Shown here in pieces: positions 1-12,832 of a stretch of DNA of 64,000 nt. This DNA is from Stenogyne calaminthoides (taxonomy: Eukaryota; Streptophyta; Magnoliopsida; Lamiales; Lamiaceae). Made by a program: the position numbers and the translations under genes. The stretch is from NCBI GenBank assembly GCA_037126765.1, contig JBBCBC010000002.1, positions 49,356,889 to 49,420,888 on the forward strand. Reading direction: 5' to 3'. The stretch's first letter is position 1; each line of letters starts with the position of its first letter. The notes beneath the pieces are model-generated. The model was given only the letters and a program-made list of their open reading frames with translations. It was not told the DNA's origin and did no database searches.

Positions 1-506
1 CGTAGGCCGTAAGAGGCAACAATATGCAAAACAAAAGTAACGATAATTTGTACTTCGTGGTCGTCATTTTTTCAGTAATATCACTAAATTGTTTTTATGT
101 TTTTTTTTTCAAAATATATTTTTTGTTATTAGCGAACCACTGGAAAACAAACACCCAGTGATTCGCTTAATTTAACCGTGTCGATCGGAAAAGAACACAG
201 GTTTGAAGGAAAAGATTAAGTATATATATTGTAAAAAATTTATTACAATAGGTATTGAATGTTTTGACAAGTGAGGGGGAAAAGAAAGATATAGACCACA
301 TAGAAGGCAAAGCGTGGAGAAATACATGGCGGGAAGAATGTGGGACCATTGAGAAGTTTAAGGTTAAACCGTTGGACATGGATTAACTAATCACCTTTGG
401 CTGAAATTAGATATTTGCTGTTTTCAGGGGTTGCATCAATTCTTCGAATTAATTATATACGATATACTATATGTGTTATGATGTGTGAAATATGACTAAA
501 TTTTAT
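1..506. other. intergenic, no gene seen
   Basis: AT-rich sequence with no recognisable coding region, RNA gene or element end. The longest reading frames here have no family resemblance. Confidence 0.5.
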
Positions 507-722
507 ATGCATCCAGGTGCACCGTGCACTCTTAGTGCATTTTAAAATTATACAACTTGTTATACTGAAAAATTCAACTTATAATTTATAATGAATCGTG
601 TAACTATTAATATGAAAAAATAATTACACGGTTCAGTGTAAACAAGTTGCACTTTTTAATATAAAAAATTGTACGATTGTAAGATGCACTATGAATGCAC
701 GGTGCACCTGGATGTACATGAG
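507..722. mobile_element. MITE family M1, copy 1
   Basis: A compact palindromic element of about 216 bp. The left end reads ATGCATCCAGGTGCACCGTG and continues into TAGTGCATTTTA; the right end is the inverted counterpart (GCACGGTGCACCTGGATG). The interior carries a second inverted pair around AATTACACGG. There is no coding capacity. Six more copies lie in this window (853, 21642, 29591, 35378, 51107, 61587). The superfamily is not settled because no clear target-site duplication was found. Confidence 0.8.
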
Positions 723-852
723 ACTCACACGTGAAATAATGTTTGTAACAAGGATGAATTCCCGGTTCACAAATATTCAATACTGATGATCTTAAAATAA
801 AGTAAATTAGTAATAAGTATGTGGTAATCCAATACTTTAGCTTTGCCAGTGG

Positions 853-1053
853 GTTTCATGTGCATCCGGGTGCACCGTGCACTCATAGTGCATTTTAGAA
901 GCGTACAATTATACAAAATAAAAACGTGCAACTATTCAGACATAAGCATGCAACTATGTTTTCATATTAACAGTCACATTTTTCTGTGTAAATAAGTCGC
1001 ACTTTTCAACATAACAAATTGCACGCTTCTAAAATACAATATGAATTCACGGT
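853..1053. mobile_element. MITE family M1, copy 2 (right end worn)
   Basis: It starts TTCATGTGCATCCGGGTGCA and continues with the family motif TAGTGCATTTTAGAAGCGT. The right half has the inverted motif but its terminal GTGCACCTGG part is lost or mutated. It lies 130 bp from copy 1 in the same orientation. Confidence 0.75.
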
Positions 1054-2419
1054 AGCTAGTCTAGCTTTGCATGTTATTTTCAGGGTCAAGCTTTACAAGA
1101 TTTAGTCCAACATATTTCGAGGGCACTTGGTTCAAGTTAATTCATTGGGAATGAGATATTTGTGGTAATTAACGAGAATAAAAAAATAAGCAAGTCACTT
1201 TCATAATACTTCATATGGGATAACGGGAACCCAACTACATCTCATCATATATTCATTTCTTCAAAATTATTTCATTATTTTAGGGGCTTACTCTTAAGTA
1301 CAAAATCTAGTGTGATTTGACAATCCGCCGCCGGCGAGTCTGAAGTGTAATAGCAGGTTTGAGTGTTGTGGATGAGGGAGTGTATTTTGTTTGTTTAAAA
1401 AAAATTAATAAATGAATAATTGTTTAGAAATTGTAGCTGAGGGTATAAAAGTAATTATGTATGTACTTTTGTACTTAATAATAATACATATTTTGGGATG
1501 CACTTAAGGGTGTTTGTTTGGGGAATTATGTACCTAAGAGTAATTTCCCCTACATATTACCCCTTTTACTCTTCTCCACCTCATTTTACATTATTAAAAT
1601 TTTAAATTATATTTTCCATTCTAATTTTTGTACATTCAACTTCATAAATACGCTCTCAAAAAAAGAAAAAACAAATCATAAATACATATTTCTTCGGATC
1701 AATATATATTAATAAAATACAATATAAATTACAATATGAGTACGATATTGGAACAAAAATTCCTGTTGAATTTAACATTTTAAAAACGTTAAAATAAATT
1801 CATAAATATACTTCTAATATTATTTTTTCAATTAAATCTTAATCATATTTTAAACATTTTAAAACATACTACTATATATAATTATTACGAAAATAAAAGT
1901 TGAATTTTAAAACGGGACGCTCCATCCCGCCCCATTACGGGAACGGAAGGAGCACGAGAATCCATAGAAAACTGAGAGAAGCTTTTACACTCATATGGAC
2001 AAAACATATAAATAAATAAATTTACAGACACTAAGTGACCGATTCGAGGCTCATGGTCACTAAACTACCATTAAAATTTAAAACGAAAACCACTCCCCCT
2101 TCTCAAAAAAAATACGAAAAAATTTAATTTAAAAAAATCTAGGTGACATTTCAAAATTAATGGAAAAAATAAAATAATTACATAGGTGACGGTTACATGT
2201 TTGGTGACCTGCTATAACAGGTTAAAGGATCAATTTCAAAAATTTTGATAACTTACAGGACCAAAATCAAAAAGTCAACAATCGGGACCAATTTCAAAGG
2301 GAAGCAAAATTACAGGATTACAAAAAATTTAAACCCTATATTGTACTTAAAAACTGAAATTTAACATCTAATGTCTGGTGGAGATATGATCACTAAAATG
2401 TGATCAAAACAAGATCGGA
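1054..2419. other. intergenic between MITE and TRIPP-like gene
   Basis: AT-rich DNA. Nothing in it resembles a gene. It is downstream of the minus-strand gene that ends at 2420, so its right end should hold that gene's 3' UTR; the polyadenylation site was not determined. Confidence 0.4.
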
Positions 2420-5400
2420 TTATAAAAGGGGCAACGCTCGAGTTGCATTAATCTTCAGCACATGTTTAGGCATATAAGACAGGCCGCCTGCAATCAATAC
2501 CAGAATCAATGTCTTAATCATATACTTAACACAATTAAATTGGTTGTTCTTCACAACCTGAGCAATAAAAATCGGGCACAAACATACGAGACACACATAG
2601 TTTTAGATGGGTTAACAAACATGCCCTTAATAACTATAATATAAAAGCACATCATATTTAATAGCAAGGATGTTGTTACCTTTCTCCATAACATCAATTT
2701 GCAGAGAATCGAGATTTATAATGCCATCCTTTAGCGGGAGTAATTCAAGCTTGATGGTAGTCGTAGATTGAGAAGGGACACATCTGGAACAAATGTTAAT
2801 AAAATCTGAGGGGTTGACTAAGTCAGAACCGCAATCAAGACCGAAAAATGGCATGAGAAAGCATACCCTAGCGGGACCCGACTCTGCAACCATAAATGTG
2901 TGCTACTTAGATCGCTGGTCTGAACCACGTCAGAAAATGAATGAGGTATATGATCATTGGTATCCCGAACTGTCAACGTGAGATCATCAGACGTCATATT
3001 TGATGCTTGAAGGGTTAAAACCTGAAAATATTGAACCAATTGAGAAAAAGTTCTTTGTTTTGAACAGAAGGAAACTGATTGTTAGAATCCATGGATAACC
3101 TGAACTGGAAGCTGAGTTCCATCAGATGCCAGTGTTTGTCTTGATATTCCAGATGCAACAGAGATCATAAGATCTCTTGCAATACGAGGTTGCCAGCTAG
3201 TAGGATGCTTAAAGAACAGCTTCGATTCTACAAGTATTGACAAACTTATCCGTACCAGTAAAATAGATTTATCCTGGAAATTTAAATAATTTCTCATACC
3301 CGTATAATTGCATCGACATGATAAAAGAACAGCATATTGGCCAGCCGGTGGTTCACCATGTCTCCTCTCAGCATCTGAGGAAGAATGCCAACTTGATTTA
3401 GACATACGAACTGAGGAACGCCGTGGTGGAAGTTTACCATCAGATTGACCCTTAGAATCCCTCCATAATGTCTTTGCTGGCTTGAGAATAAAAGAATGTT
3501 CTTCACCTCTCCTGCCAATTATACAAATTCAAGAATTCTGATTTATGATTTGATGATACAAAAAGAATAATTTCACAGAATACGCAAATGCTTTGCTTTA
3601 CAATTCGATAAACCTGAGTGCTAATTCGGTACAATGTGTCCATAATTTGGAAGATGCGACAATTTCATTAAAAGATGTTAAAACTAGACGAAAAACCTGA
3701 GGGCTAAATTCGGTAAACTGTAGTCATTCCCAGCTTCTGTGCAAGCGATAGGTAGAGATAATGGTGGCCCACTTTTTAATTCGGTTTCACAAACTATTGT
3801 TACCGAATCTATAAACACCACAACATCTGGTGCATTTTCTGGGGAAACATTCTGCAAAGACATCAGTATCAAAATTAAAAGAAACTCCGTGCTCAAACTA
3901 AACGAAATTTGCTTGTTCACAAGACTACTTGTGACATCAAAGCTAACTGAGAAGCAATGATGGAGATGGGGAAAGTGAGGGAATGAGGACAGATAAAAGT
4001 AACCACACCTTTACATAAACACCAAGAAGGTCATCTGTGTTACAATCAATATAAAAAGATTGAATTTCTAGCGGTTGAATCAACTCAAATTTTCTTCTCC
4101 ACCTTCTTCCACGTGTAAATATTCCTTCTAAACCACACTGAGCAGAAAATCTTCCCGGCACGAAGGGCACTCCAAGAAAAGATAATAGTCCTTCGTTTCC
4201 ATGTTCCTCAGAATTATTGAATGAAAATTTATAATCACCTTCTGGGACAAAGCTTGGTTTAGGAATGGGTGTTGTGATGGCTTGGGGTGGTCCCTTGTGT
4301 GGAGGAAGTGAGGGCATAGAATAACTTCTAACACGACCAAAAGACGAAAGTTCAGAACCAGAAGACATGGATACTGTTGAGGGTGAATTATTTATACCAG
4401 AACTGGAATTCAATGCAGTAGATAAAGGACGAGTGGAAGGACGGCGAGAATTATTCAAAGGAAGCAACCAGTGTAACAATTCGCCATAAGGATCACGACT
4501 AAAAGAAGTTGAAATTTGGTGACTCGTTCTTTCATGATATTTTTCAAACTGAAGAATCTCAAGGACTGGATCCCTCATAAACTTATTTCCAATTTTTACA
4601 TCTAAAAGCACCTGCAATACTTCCAACGAGAACATAGAATTCAAACTTAACGGTAAACACATGCAAATCAAGAGTGAAATACTTGAGGAAAAGAAAAGTT
4701 CGGGGTGAAAGAAATTATATCATGCAAAACACTTGACAGGCAAAATAGCATCACTAGAACAAGACAACTTATGTTGTTTCTGGCTATATAGAGAGAGGGT
4801 GATATTTTTCTTCCAACTTTACCCCTGTCTCGATTTTTGTAATAGATCTTCACTTCTTCGAGTGCATTAGTCAAACAACTTATAGTGGTTCTGGAAAAGG
4901 GTAATGTGTCATAATATGTCTATTATATACTTTCTTAATCATAGTGAAACAGCCTTAAACAGCATTTAAATTGAAAAAGAGAGAATATGCCAGATTTTAG
5001 AGTCTAGTCTACTGTAGCTAGTTAAACAGTAATTGAGAATGTAACCACTAATCTAAACCCCCTAAAGTAAGACAACTACAGACTCACAAACTTCCAGGGT
5101 TATGTAATAAGATATGAGTCATATGACAAATTATATTAGAAAAGAACTACGAATTTTTTTCAGGTTTTGGCAAATGTACCACTATATCTCCATTTGAAAG
5201 GGAGCAGCACTTGGCAGCACCCCTGGCGACTCCCCCAGATGTGGGGGAATCAAATTTTCCTCTGTCAATCACAACACTGATAGGATTCTTTTTCTTCCTA
5301 GTATATGCAGTTTCTAAAGAATCTCCTGCCAAATTTTCTGTATATGTTTTAAATGATTGGACACACGCTGCTTGCGCACTCCTTTCAGACCAAAGAGGTT

Positions 5401-6755
5401 CATCTGACTCAGCAACGCGTGCAAAAAAATGTGAGTTTTTAAACATTCCCAACAATTGATCAGTCTGTCTTCTGTGATCTTCCATTTCAAGGATGGATTC
5501 ACCTGAGACATCCTTTTGCATATCAATATTCCCTTCAGCATCACCATTTCGATTGTTTTCTTCACCAGTTTCTGCTTCCTTTGCTTGCAAAACTGGATTT
5601 GATCCTCCTACAAACTTTCCACTATGTGTTGGGTGCCTTTCTCTAGTGCCATTTTTGCAAGGTGCAACAAATCTTGTAATGTGCTTATTAGCAGGCAAAC
5701 ATACCAATAGTTTGACCTGTTCACCTAAGACAAGAACATCAATGGATGTTTAAAATGAACTAGAGATTAGAAGATAAATGTGAAAACTATAATATTTGCA
5801 GAGACGGGGGAGGGGTAGCTACCAGGAAAAACAAAATTGCGATCTAAGGAGCGATATGAACTTATGTCTGGTGCGTCTGTCCAATCACCAGGAATTTCGT
5901 CTGAGAGAAGCAAATTAGAAGTTAAAATTGCACGATATATTTAAAAGTTGCAAACTATTATCACCATTGAGAAAAATAATTTATCTGAAAACTATCCCGG
6001 ATGCTTAAATAAAATACTGGCTATAAAAACTAGAATCCCTGGACTCTTAAAGCAAAATTTGGCTTGAGCAACAATATAAAAGAGAACACATCTAGTATCA
6101 TCACGTATGAAGTAAAATCAGTAAACATATGCTAAACAAGCTTCACATGCAGACAACGTGCAGAAATTCAATACTTATGACTGAATGGTCACTGTGGTGC
6201 AAGTCGAGTTGGGGGGAATCATTAATGTGTTCTTAATCAAGGAAGATATTGCCTTCAAATATATGTTTTCAATTTTCATCAGTTCATGAGAGAAAAGCAT
6301 TCAGTATGGCCATAAAAACTCAATCATTCTTCTACGGTAACTACAAATTCATTCTCTCTATTTCCTAAACCAGTGAAACTTTACACTAAAGTTTAAAAGG
6401 AAATGTCATACTATTTCCTAACAGTTCATAGCACCACTTCCAAATAATTAAGAATGAGCAAGAGATCATACTATACGGAATAATTATCAACCCATCATCT
6501 TCGATGTGGCCATCAACTTGAGAGTTGCTCTTTCCCCTTAAACTTGTCATGATGCCATTCTCACCCCATTAATCATCAATTTCTGGATTGAAGGATTCAG
6601 AAAATATTATCTCTGGAAATGTATCTCCGGCAGTTAAACCCTCTAATGTAATGCCCCTTTTGTGAGGAATAATTTGGCTCTTCCTGCGTCTTGCTAAAAT
6701 ACTGTTGCTCTGGAGTTGAGGTCTGATAATTAGATTGCAATACCAAAAAATTCAT
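2420..6755 (-). CDS. TRIPP: TRIPP-like (At3g17900 family) TRAPPII-associated protein; first exon damaged, possible pseudogene
   Basis: The protein resembles the plant-specific family of Arabidopsis At3g17900 (TRIPP, reported as a TRAPPII tethering-complex component in Golgi/post-Golgi traffic); the match is from memory. Ten coding exons, all with GT-AG borders: 6755-6472, 5900-5823, 5724-5180, 4611-4009, 3851-3697, 3511-3300, 3227-3100, 3021-2867, 2783-2680, 2487-2420. Conserved blocks seen in order include ITLEGL, IPxxEIPGDW, SLDRNFVFPGEQV, NSHFFARVAES, CGLEGIF, RRWRRKFELIQPLEI, SLPIACTEAGND, FFKHPTSW, LTLQASN, THLWLQSRVPLG and KINAT near the C-terminus. The parts total 2332 nt, one more than a multiple of three. 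The extra base is in exon 1 (about 6654-6661, a C4T4 run), and exon 1 also has an in-frame TAA at 6569-6571. Exons 2-10 are open. Starting instead at ATG 6550-6548 would give about 708 aa without the ITLEGL block. A central serine/proline-rich stretch after LTV appears shorter than in relatives. It could be a young pseudogene, an N-terminally truncated gene, or a sequence error. Confidence 0.75.
6569..6571 (-). other. in-frame stop in exon 1 of the TRIPP-like gene
   Basis: In the frame that gives ITLEGL and, further on, GHIEDDGL and the IPY splice junction, codon 62 reads TAA between NPEIDD and WGENG. It is independent of the upstream frameshift. Confidence 0.75.
6654..6661 (-). other. 1-nt frameshift in exon 1 of the TRIPP-like gene
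   Basis: On the minus strand the run AAAAGGGG is one base too long. As written, the frame after SSQKG goes to HYIRG and ends soon after. With one base fewer, the conserved block ITLEGL follows directly. The total exon length of 2332 nt also implies exactly one surplus base. Confidence 0.75.
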
Positions 6756-7853
6756 TTTCCACCAAAATTCTTCCTGCAACATCAAAACAGATCTCAACTT
6801 GCAACAATTAACCCCTTTTATAAAACAAATTCATTTAGCAATATCAATACTTTATTCAATTCATATTCTTATGCACTTGAAATAATTCCCAAGTCCATTT
6901 ACAATCCAAATTCGTTCAGCAATGTCACTGCAAAAGACACTGGTCAAGATATCCAACATCTAATATCAAAATTTCGTAGATAAAAAAAAAAAAAAAAAAA
7001 TCCCTATAATAAATTATATATATAGATATCAATTTCCACATGCACAATACCTAGATTAGCATAAGCAAGAAAATCATCCAACAGCGTCACAAATTATAAC
7101 ACGAACATCTACCATCAAAATTATAAAATAAAAAAAACCCACACGTACAGAGAATTGCTTCAAAAATCCGATTGAAAATGACGTGATGCAATTTCCCCAA
7201 AAAAATGAAAGCGATCGGAAATTTTACCTGGTGGCAAACTGGCGTTTCGGAGGAACACCGGAGAAACGGTTCGACGATGAACCGGATTTTCAGGATGATT
7301 TTTTGTGTTGGAATCACAAACGGCCAATTGATATATTTCTTTGTTCAGAAATGGTGAGCGCCCGGAAAACGGTGATTTTTTTCTTTGTTCAGAAACAATT
7401 CTTATACTGCATTATATATTTTTCCCTTTCTCAAATAAATTAGTTTCTGAAACAGAAATGAGCCTTATTTTTTATTTTATTTTTGATTGAGAAATGAGCC
7501 TAAAATTTTACTCATACTTATTTTCATGTAATTGCAACGTTGTATATAAAAATAAGACCCCATAGTAAAACGGTACATTCATCTTGATAATTAAATAGCA
7601 ATCTGATACATTTTTAATATTATGAAATTTCAGGTTTGTCCTTGAAGATAGATAGGGTTTTTGGTTTTTTTTTTTTTATCAAATTAAAATGGTCAAATCA
7701 TATTTTCTTACACATTTTACACTTTAATTATCATTTCCCAGCATCATCACCTGTAATTCAAAATTCAAAACACTTTAATAATAATTCAATCTCTCTCTTC
7801 TCCTTCTCTTTATCTACAAACACACATCATCTCTCTTCTCTAGTTTCTCTCTC
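6756..7853. other. 5' flank of the TRIPP-like gene
   Basis: It should contain the promoter and 5' UTR of the minus-strand gene starting at 6755. A poly(A) run of about 18 sits at 6981-6998 on the plus strand. No TATA box was assigned, and no other gene is recognised. Confidence 0.35.
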
Positions 7854-8380
7854 TACAAACATACATCCTCTTCAAAGGCGTTTGGGGACGGCGATTTGAG
7901 AGGTGGAGGTGGTGTGTTTTTTATGGAGGTGGCGGTGGTGTGTTTGGGCTGAGGTTGTCGGCGGCGGTGGTGGCGGATTTGGTGCCACGGGGATGGCGGT
8001 TGGAGAAGGTTGTGAAGGTGGTGGTTAGACGGCGGATCCAACGAAGAGGATTGTGGATGGTGTTTTTGGTGGTGATAGTGATGGTTCATTTTGAGCGGCG
8101 ATGACTATGGCAGCGAGTCTATACAGATCCGCCGCCGGTGGCAGTATTTATGTTGGTGGTGACTGCGATACCACCCCATCGCCTGGAAAAAAACGATCGC
8201 CTGAAACAGATCTATTTTGGCAGTGGCGGTGGCGGTGGAGGGGTTTGTGGGTGGGGAGATGGAGGATGGTGGTGGAGAGGGTTTTCATGCTTTGCGGTGG
8301 TGGGGAGTAAGGTGGGGGATGGCGGAGGTGGCGAAGGTGGGGGGGATGGCAGCGACGAAAGTACGGTGATCTTCAGACAC
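7854..8380. repeat. GGT/GGC-rich low-complexity tract
   Basis: A purine-rich tract of GGTGG, GGCGG and GATGG units, unusually G-rich for this window. It yields His/Pro-rich or Gly/Trp-rich frames on both strands, which are composition artefacts rather than proteins. A pyrimidine-rich strip (CTCTCTTCTC) precedes it at 7790-7860. Confidence 0.6.
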
Positions 8381-8674
8381 GAGGTAAGTCAAAGTGATTA
8401 TGTTTTGGCGATTTTTGGTGATTTTGCACAACAAGATATTCTAATTTGGTGATCTGCACAAGCAAAATATGTATTGAGTTTTTTGTGATTTCTGATTTGG
8501 TCATTTTTTGTAGTTTTTGTGATATTTTGGTAACTGAGTTTTGGTGGTTTTGTAACGTAATTTTGGAGTATTGGTGACTTTTTGGAGTTTTGTTGATTCC
8601 GTTTTCGTGAAGAAGATGCAAGAAGCAGATGCGGTGGAATTGATGATTTTGCAGTGTGAAGATGTGAATTGATT

Positions 8675-8850
8675 ATGTTTATATGCAATGTTTTACGCGT
8701 GTATGCAATATTTTCTACACGTGTATGCAATGTTTTTTTTTCACATGTATGCAATGTTTTAAGCATGTATCGAATGTTTTTTTTTCGTATATGCAATGTA
8801 TTTTTAGTATATGCAATGTAATTTAAGTATATGCAATTTATTTTTAATAT
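8675..8850. repeat. degenerate tandem repeat, unit around TATGCAATGTTTT
   Basis: About ten head-to-tail versions of TATGCAATG followed by a T-run, separated by short CACGTGTATG or TTTAAGTATATG linkers. Spacing drifts between about 17 and 29 bp, so this is a decayed minisatellite. Isolated relatives of the unit continue to about 9030. Confidence 0.65.
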
Positions 8851-9059
8851 ATGCAACTTTTTTTTTAATTGAACAATGCATTTTTATGGGTATTTGCAAT
8901 TTTTATTTTGACATTATTAAAAAAAAGAAATAATTATCCAATTCTTTATTTTGACATTATTAAAAGATGAAATAATATTTTGGGCATATATGCATTGTTA
9001 TTGTGAACAATGCAATTTTTTTTAATGAACAATCCAATTTTTCTATCACCTGCATCTTT

Positions 9060-10277
9060 TTTAAAATTAATTTTAATTTATTATTTAAATAACAATATGA
9101 AATAATTATTTTAAAGAAGTTGTGACTCATAAAGATGGACAAATATTTAATAAAATTATTTTATTAATGAAAAAATTATTAAATTATGAAATTATTTTAG
9201 CAAGTATTATGTTTAAAAAAGAAAAAAGGTGATGAAAGAAAATGGAAAAAGGTGATGGGACATGGGAAATGGGGGGGGAAAAATTTCTCTGCGGATAAGG
9301 GAAATTGAGTTTTTGGGAGGAGAAGAAGATTGATTAGACGTCCCATTCAGGGATTATTGCATTGTGTTGTTTAATCACAACTATCTTTTTAATTCTTCAA
9401 TTTTAATAGATGAGGGGAGGGGCAATTATGCCAAAATACAAAGGTCAAAAAAGTATTTTATAGTTGGTTGCTATTTTATTTTAGGATTTTAGTTATTAGC
9501 TAGTGCCCTCATTCTATAATAAGTGTCATATGTTCAGGAAATAAATTAAATACTAGTACCTAATTTATATATACAAAAATTGTTTTGAGGAAGTATTGTT
9601 CCAAGACGTCATAATTTTATATACTTCTACAAAAAAATAGACAAACATTATTACAAAAAAATAGACAAACATAACAATAAATGTTTTATACATTTCTTTA
9701 TGATTAATCCATCCATTTTCTTATATATTGCAAGCTCGAATCTAGTTGATAACTCACATAACATTTTCCTCAAGCTCGATTGTAGATAAAAAAAAATTAA
9801 AGAATAAGAAAGATTAATTTATTTTTTTTAAGGAAAGATGTTCATGAGAATAGGAAATTGTAGAAAAATAAACTTTTCTTTTTTTTTTTGATGGAGAAAG
9901 GATATAATAGAAATAAATTGGGGTGAGATTAGTAATGCATATTAATTTTTAAGTTTAATTGGGGTGTCCGTAACAAACAGAGTGTGTTTAGAGAATTTTG
10001 GACCGTGAGTAGTAGCACACTTTTTTAAATAGCTTTTTTTTTATATATTAAAAGCTAGAATAATATGCTGGTAAATAATATTCATTTAATTAATTGAGAG
10101 TAAAAAAAAGTTTACAATTTTTGCCATAAATCATAATAAGTCCTTGTTCAATTTCGTTTCAAAAAAGAAAGAATTAGTCCATTTCGTTCTTCATTCTCCG
10201 GATTTACTAATAATAAAGTCCACACTTTTCTGTGTACATCTATGATCTATCGATCAATTATTTGTACTACATCAATT
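9060..10277. other. intergenic, AT-rich
   Basis: Nothing coding is recognised. A short tandem copy of ACAAAAAAATAGACAAACAT lies around 9628-9672. Confidence 0.4.
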
Positions 10278-10625
10278 ATTTTATATTTAGTATTTTTTTT
10301 TAAAGGTAATCAATTATAATAATTTTTTAACATAATATCAATTACAATAATTTCTTCTATCATCGGGCACATGACAACATCACATTTCATCTGTTGTAGA
10401 CTGGAACCGCAATCACCACAAGAGGGGGACCACCCGAAACCGCAACTCGAAACTGCAATCGCACCGCAACCAAACAACAGGGGGAACACCACCCCACTAG
10501 AGGGGGACCACCACAAGAAAAATAATATTATTCTCTCTCCGTGTCTTGAACTCGGGATCTTAAGGTCTCAGGTGGTGAAGCTCTCACCACTTTAGCTATC
10601 CACGCTTGACATTTTATATTTAGTA
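10278..10625 (-). mobile_element. SINE (family S1), minus strand, with 15-bp target-site duplication
   Basis: The element body is 10293-10610. Identical 15-bp repeats ATTTTATATTTAGTA flank it at 10278-10292 and 10611-10625. Read on the minus strand it begins GTCAAGCGTGGATAGC, resembling a pol III A box, then has a B-box-like stretch near 10545-10560. A GC-rich body of CCACCACAAG and AACCGC motifs follows, and it ends in a T-rich strip before a short A-run. A second family member is at 51506. Confidence 0.85.
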
Positions 10626-12105
10626 AAATATATTATAACACTTAAATATGCCGAAAGGATCGTCGAGGAAATAATAAGTTAATAACAGATTATACTTCAT
10701 CAGAATCATCACAAGTAAATATAAATTGTAAATTAATTCTTTATCTCAAATAATTTTCATTTTCTTATTTAATATTCTTAATAATCCTAACATATGAATT
10801 TGTTATATATAGCATCATTCTCACGTGTTACGCAGTTCATAGTAAACAATAATTAAAATAAAATTAAAATGACATATATTATTATGAGTGTTAAGGTTAA
10901 TGAAAGGAACAATTTAGAAGATATGTGACATTTAATTGTAAATCATTTATTTTTGTAAATTATATTTTCCTAATTTACTGTACATCTTGTAATTATATAT
11001 AGGGAGCAATAACATATCAAATCCCTCAATTGAGGAGATTACAATTCCTTACAATGAGAAAAGGTGATTTGAAGAAAAAGTTAAACCATAACAAATAAAT
11101 AGATAATTGGTCGTCAGGATGGGGTGGCCGGGTATATCATTTATATTACATATGAAATTATTTTCATCCTAAATTGCAAGTTAAGATAATTTCTTGAAGA
11201 CATGCATATTAAGATAATTAGTATTTCACCCGAGCGATACTCGACAGGTCTCATTTACTATATTATGTATAAATTATGAATTTGTAAAGTTTCAATCTAA
11301 TTTGAGAAGTATGACATAAATATCAAGTAAAGGTTTATCTCACGTATGAATTATTTCAAACAAAATTCTCTTTTAATGTTATAATCTTTTACATTTATTT
11401 TTATTATTTATGCACATTAATATTATATTATCAATTCATTATATATATAAAATAAGATTTAGTGCGTTAAAATTTTAATTATATTAATTTTTAAAAAAAT
11501 ATATATAATATTTGTCAAGATAAATAGTGTTGTTAGCTTGTAATAAAATATTTTGTAGAAGAAAAAAAAGGGGAGTTTAATTTAAAGAAGAAAAAAAAGG
11601 AAGTTTAATTTAAAAAAATACTTATGTCTTAAATTTACTTTAAAAAATTCATCTAAAAATTAATTATTTAATGAAATAGATAGCAAATATTTATTATATT
11701 AGTCAAATAATATTGTGTAATTATTTAATGAAATAGATAGCAAATATTTATTATATTTATTAAGAAAAATATTTTTTGATATAAATAAAATATTGGTCCA
11801 TTAAAACACATCAATGCATATTTAAAAAATAATAGAATAATAAAAATAGGATTTGGTAAAAGGGTTGTTCCTATTTTCATGGTATAAAAATGAAAACATG
11901 AAAAATGAAAAATTTGTGTTAAATATATATTTTTTTTTAAAAAACTGAAAAGCAAAAAATATATAATATTAAAAAAATTGTGTTAAATCTATTTTAAAAA
12001 TAAACAACTGAAAAAAGAAAAAAGAAAAGGAAAAAAATTCTTATTAGATACAAAATTATAAAAAAATAAAATCTTCCTTATATCTAATTGCCAATCTTTC
12101 TCTGC
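10626..12105. other. intergenic, AT-rich, with a 58-bp tandem duplication
   Basis: No gene is recognised. The segment TAATTATTTAATGAAATAG and its continuation at 11661-11700 is repeated at 11719-11757. Confidence 0.45.
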
Positions 12106-12270
12106 CTACGTGGCACTACTCAATCTCTTCCTTTTACAATTTTTAATTTTCTTATTATTTTGCATTTTTTTTAATATCTTAACCACCCCATATTTCTTAA
12201 CTACCCCTTACCTATTTCACAATTTTTATCACTTCTACGTGGCACTACTAAATCTTTGTTATTTTGATTT
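12106..12270. repeat. tandem duplication, unit about 127 bp
   Basis: CTACGTGGCACTACT at about 12107 recurs at about 12234, with related T-rich sequence between. This is a diverged duplication with no coding function seen. Confidence 0.5.
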
Positions 12271-12588
12271 TTTTAATTTTTATCACCATGTAAACCGTCC
12301 CATATTTTAATGGGTATCTTAACTTCCCATATTTTTATCTCTATCTTAATCGCCTACATAACTGCACTTTTTTTATTTCCTCAGTATTTGCGTCTCTTTC
12401 ATTTCTTCATCTCTTCATTTTCTAAAATTTGTGAGTTTTTTTTTTTTAATTCTTCGCGGACGCATTTTTACGATTTTTTCCAATCTCATCACGCATTTGT
12501 CTTCATATTCAATTTTCATTATCTATGAATTTTTTTTATACACGTTAACTTTTTCTTTTTTTTTTTTTTTTATGTTCGGATTCCTCAA

Positions 12589-12832
12589 AGGTATGAATAT
12601 CAATTATGTAATGTGAATTTTATTATGTATAGTTTTTTCTATTAATTCTACAGAATTTTGAGGATTTTTTTTTCGACGATCTTGGTTTCAAAAGTAATTC
12701 CTATTCTCAAAGGTATGAATATCAATTATGTAATGTGAATTTTAATATGTATAGTTTTTTATGTTAATTCTACATGATTTTGAGAAAAAAAAAATTCGAC
12801 CATCTTGGTTTCAAGAGTAATCTTTATTTTAT
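12589..12832. repeat. tandem duplication, unit about 124 bp, two copies
   Basis: GGTATGAATATCAATTATGT starts both units (about 12590 and 12714). Each continues through GTGAATTTTA, TATAGTTTTTT, TTAATTCTACA and ATCTTGGTTTCAA. The second copy differs by small substitutions and an A-run. Confidence 0.75.

Noticed and set aside
7853..8452. His/Pro-rich and Gly/Trp-rich frames on both strands
   Set aside because: Produced by GGT/GGC low-complexity DNA; no domain and no splice support.
8675..8860. Regularly spaced TATGCAATG words resembling a CRISPR array
   Set aside because: Spacing and units vary, spacers are only T-runs, and the window is plant nuclear DNA; it is a decayed tandem repeat.
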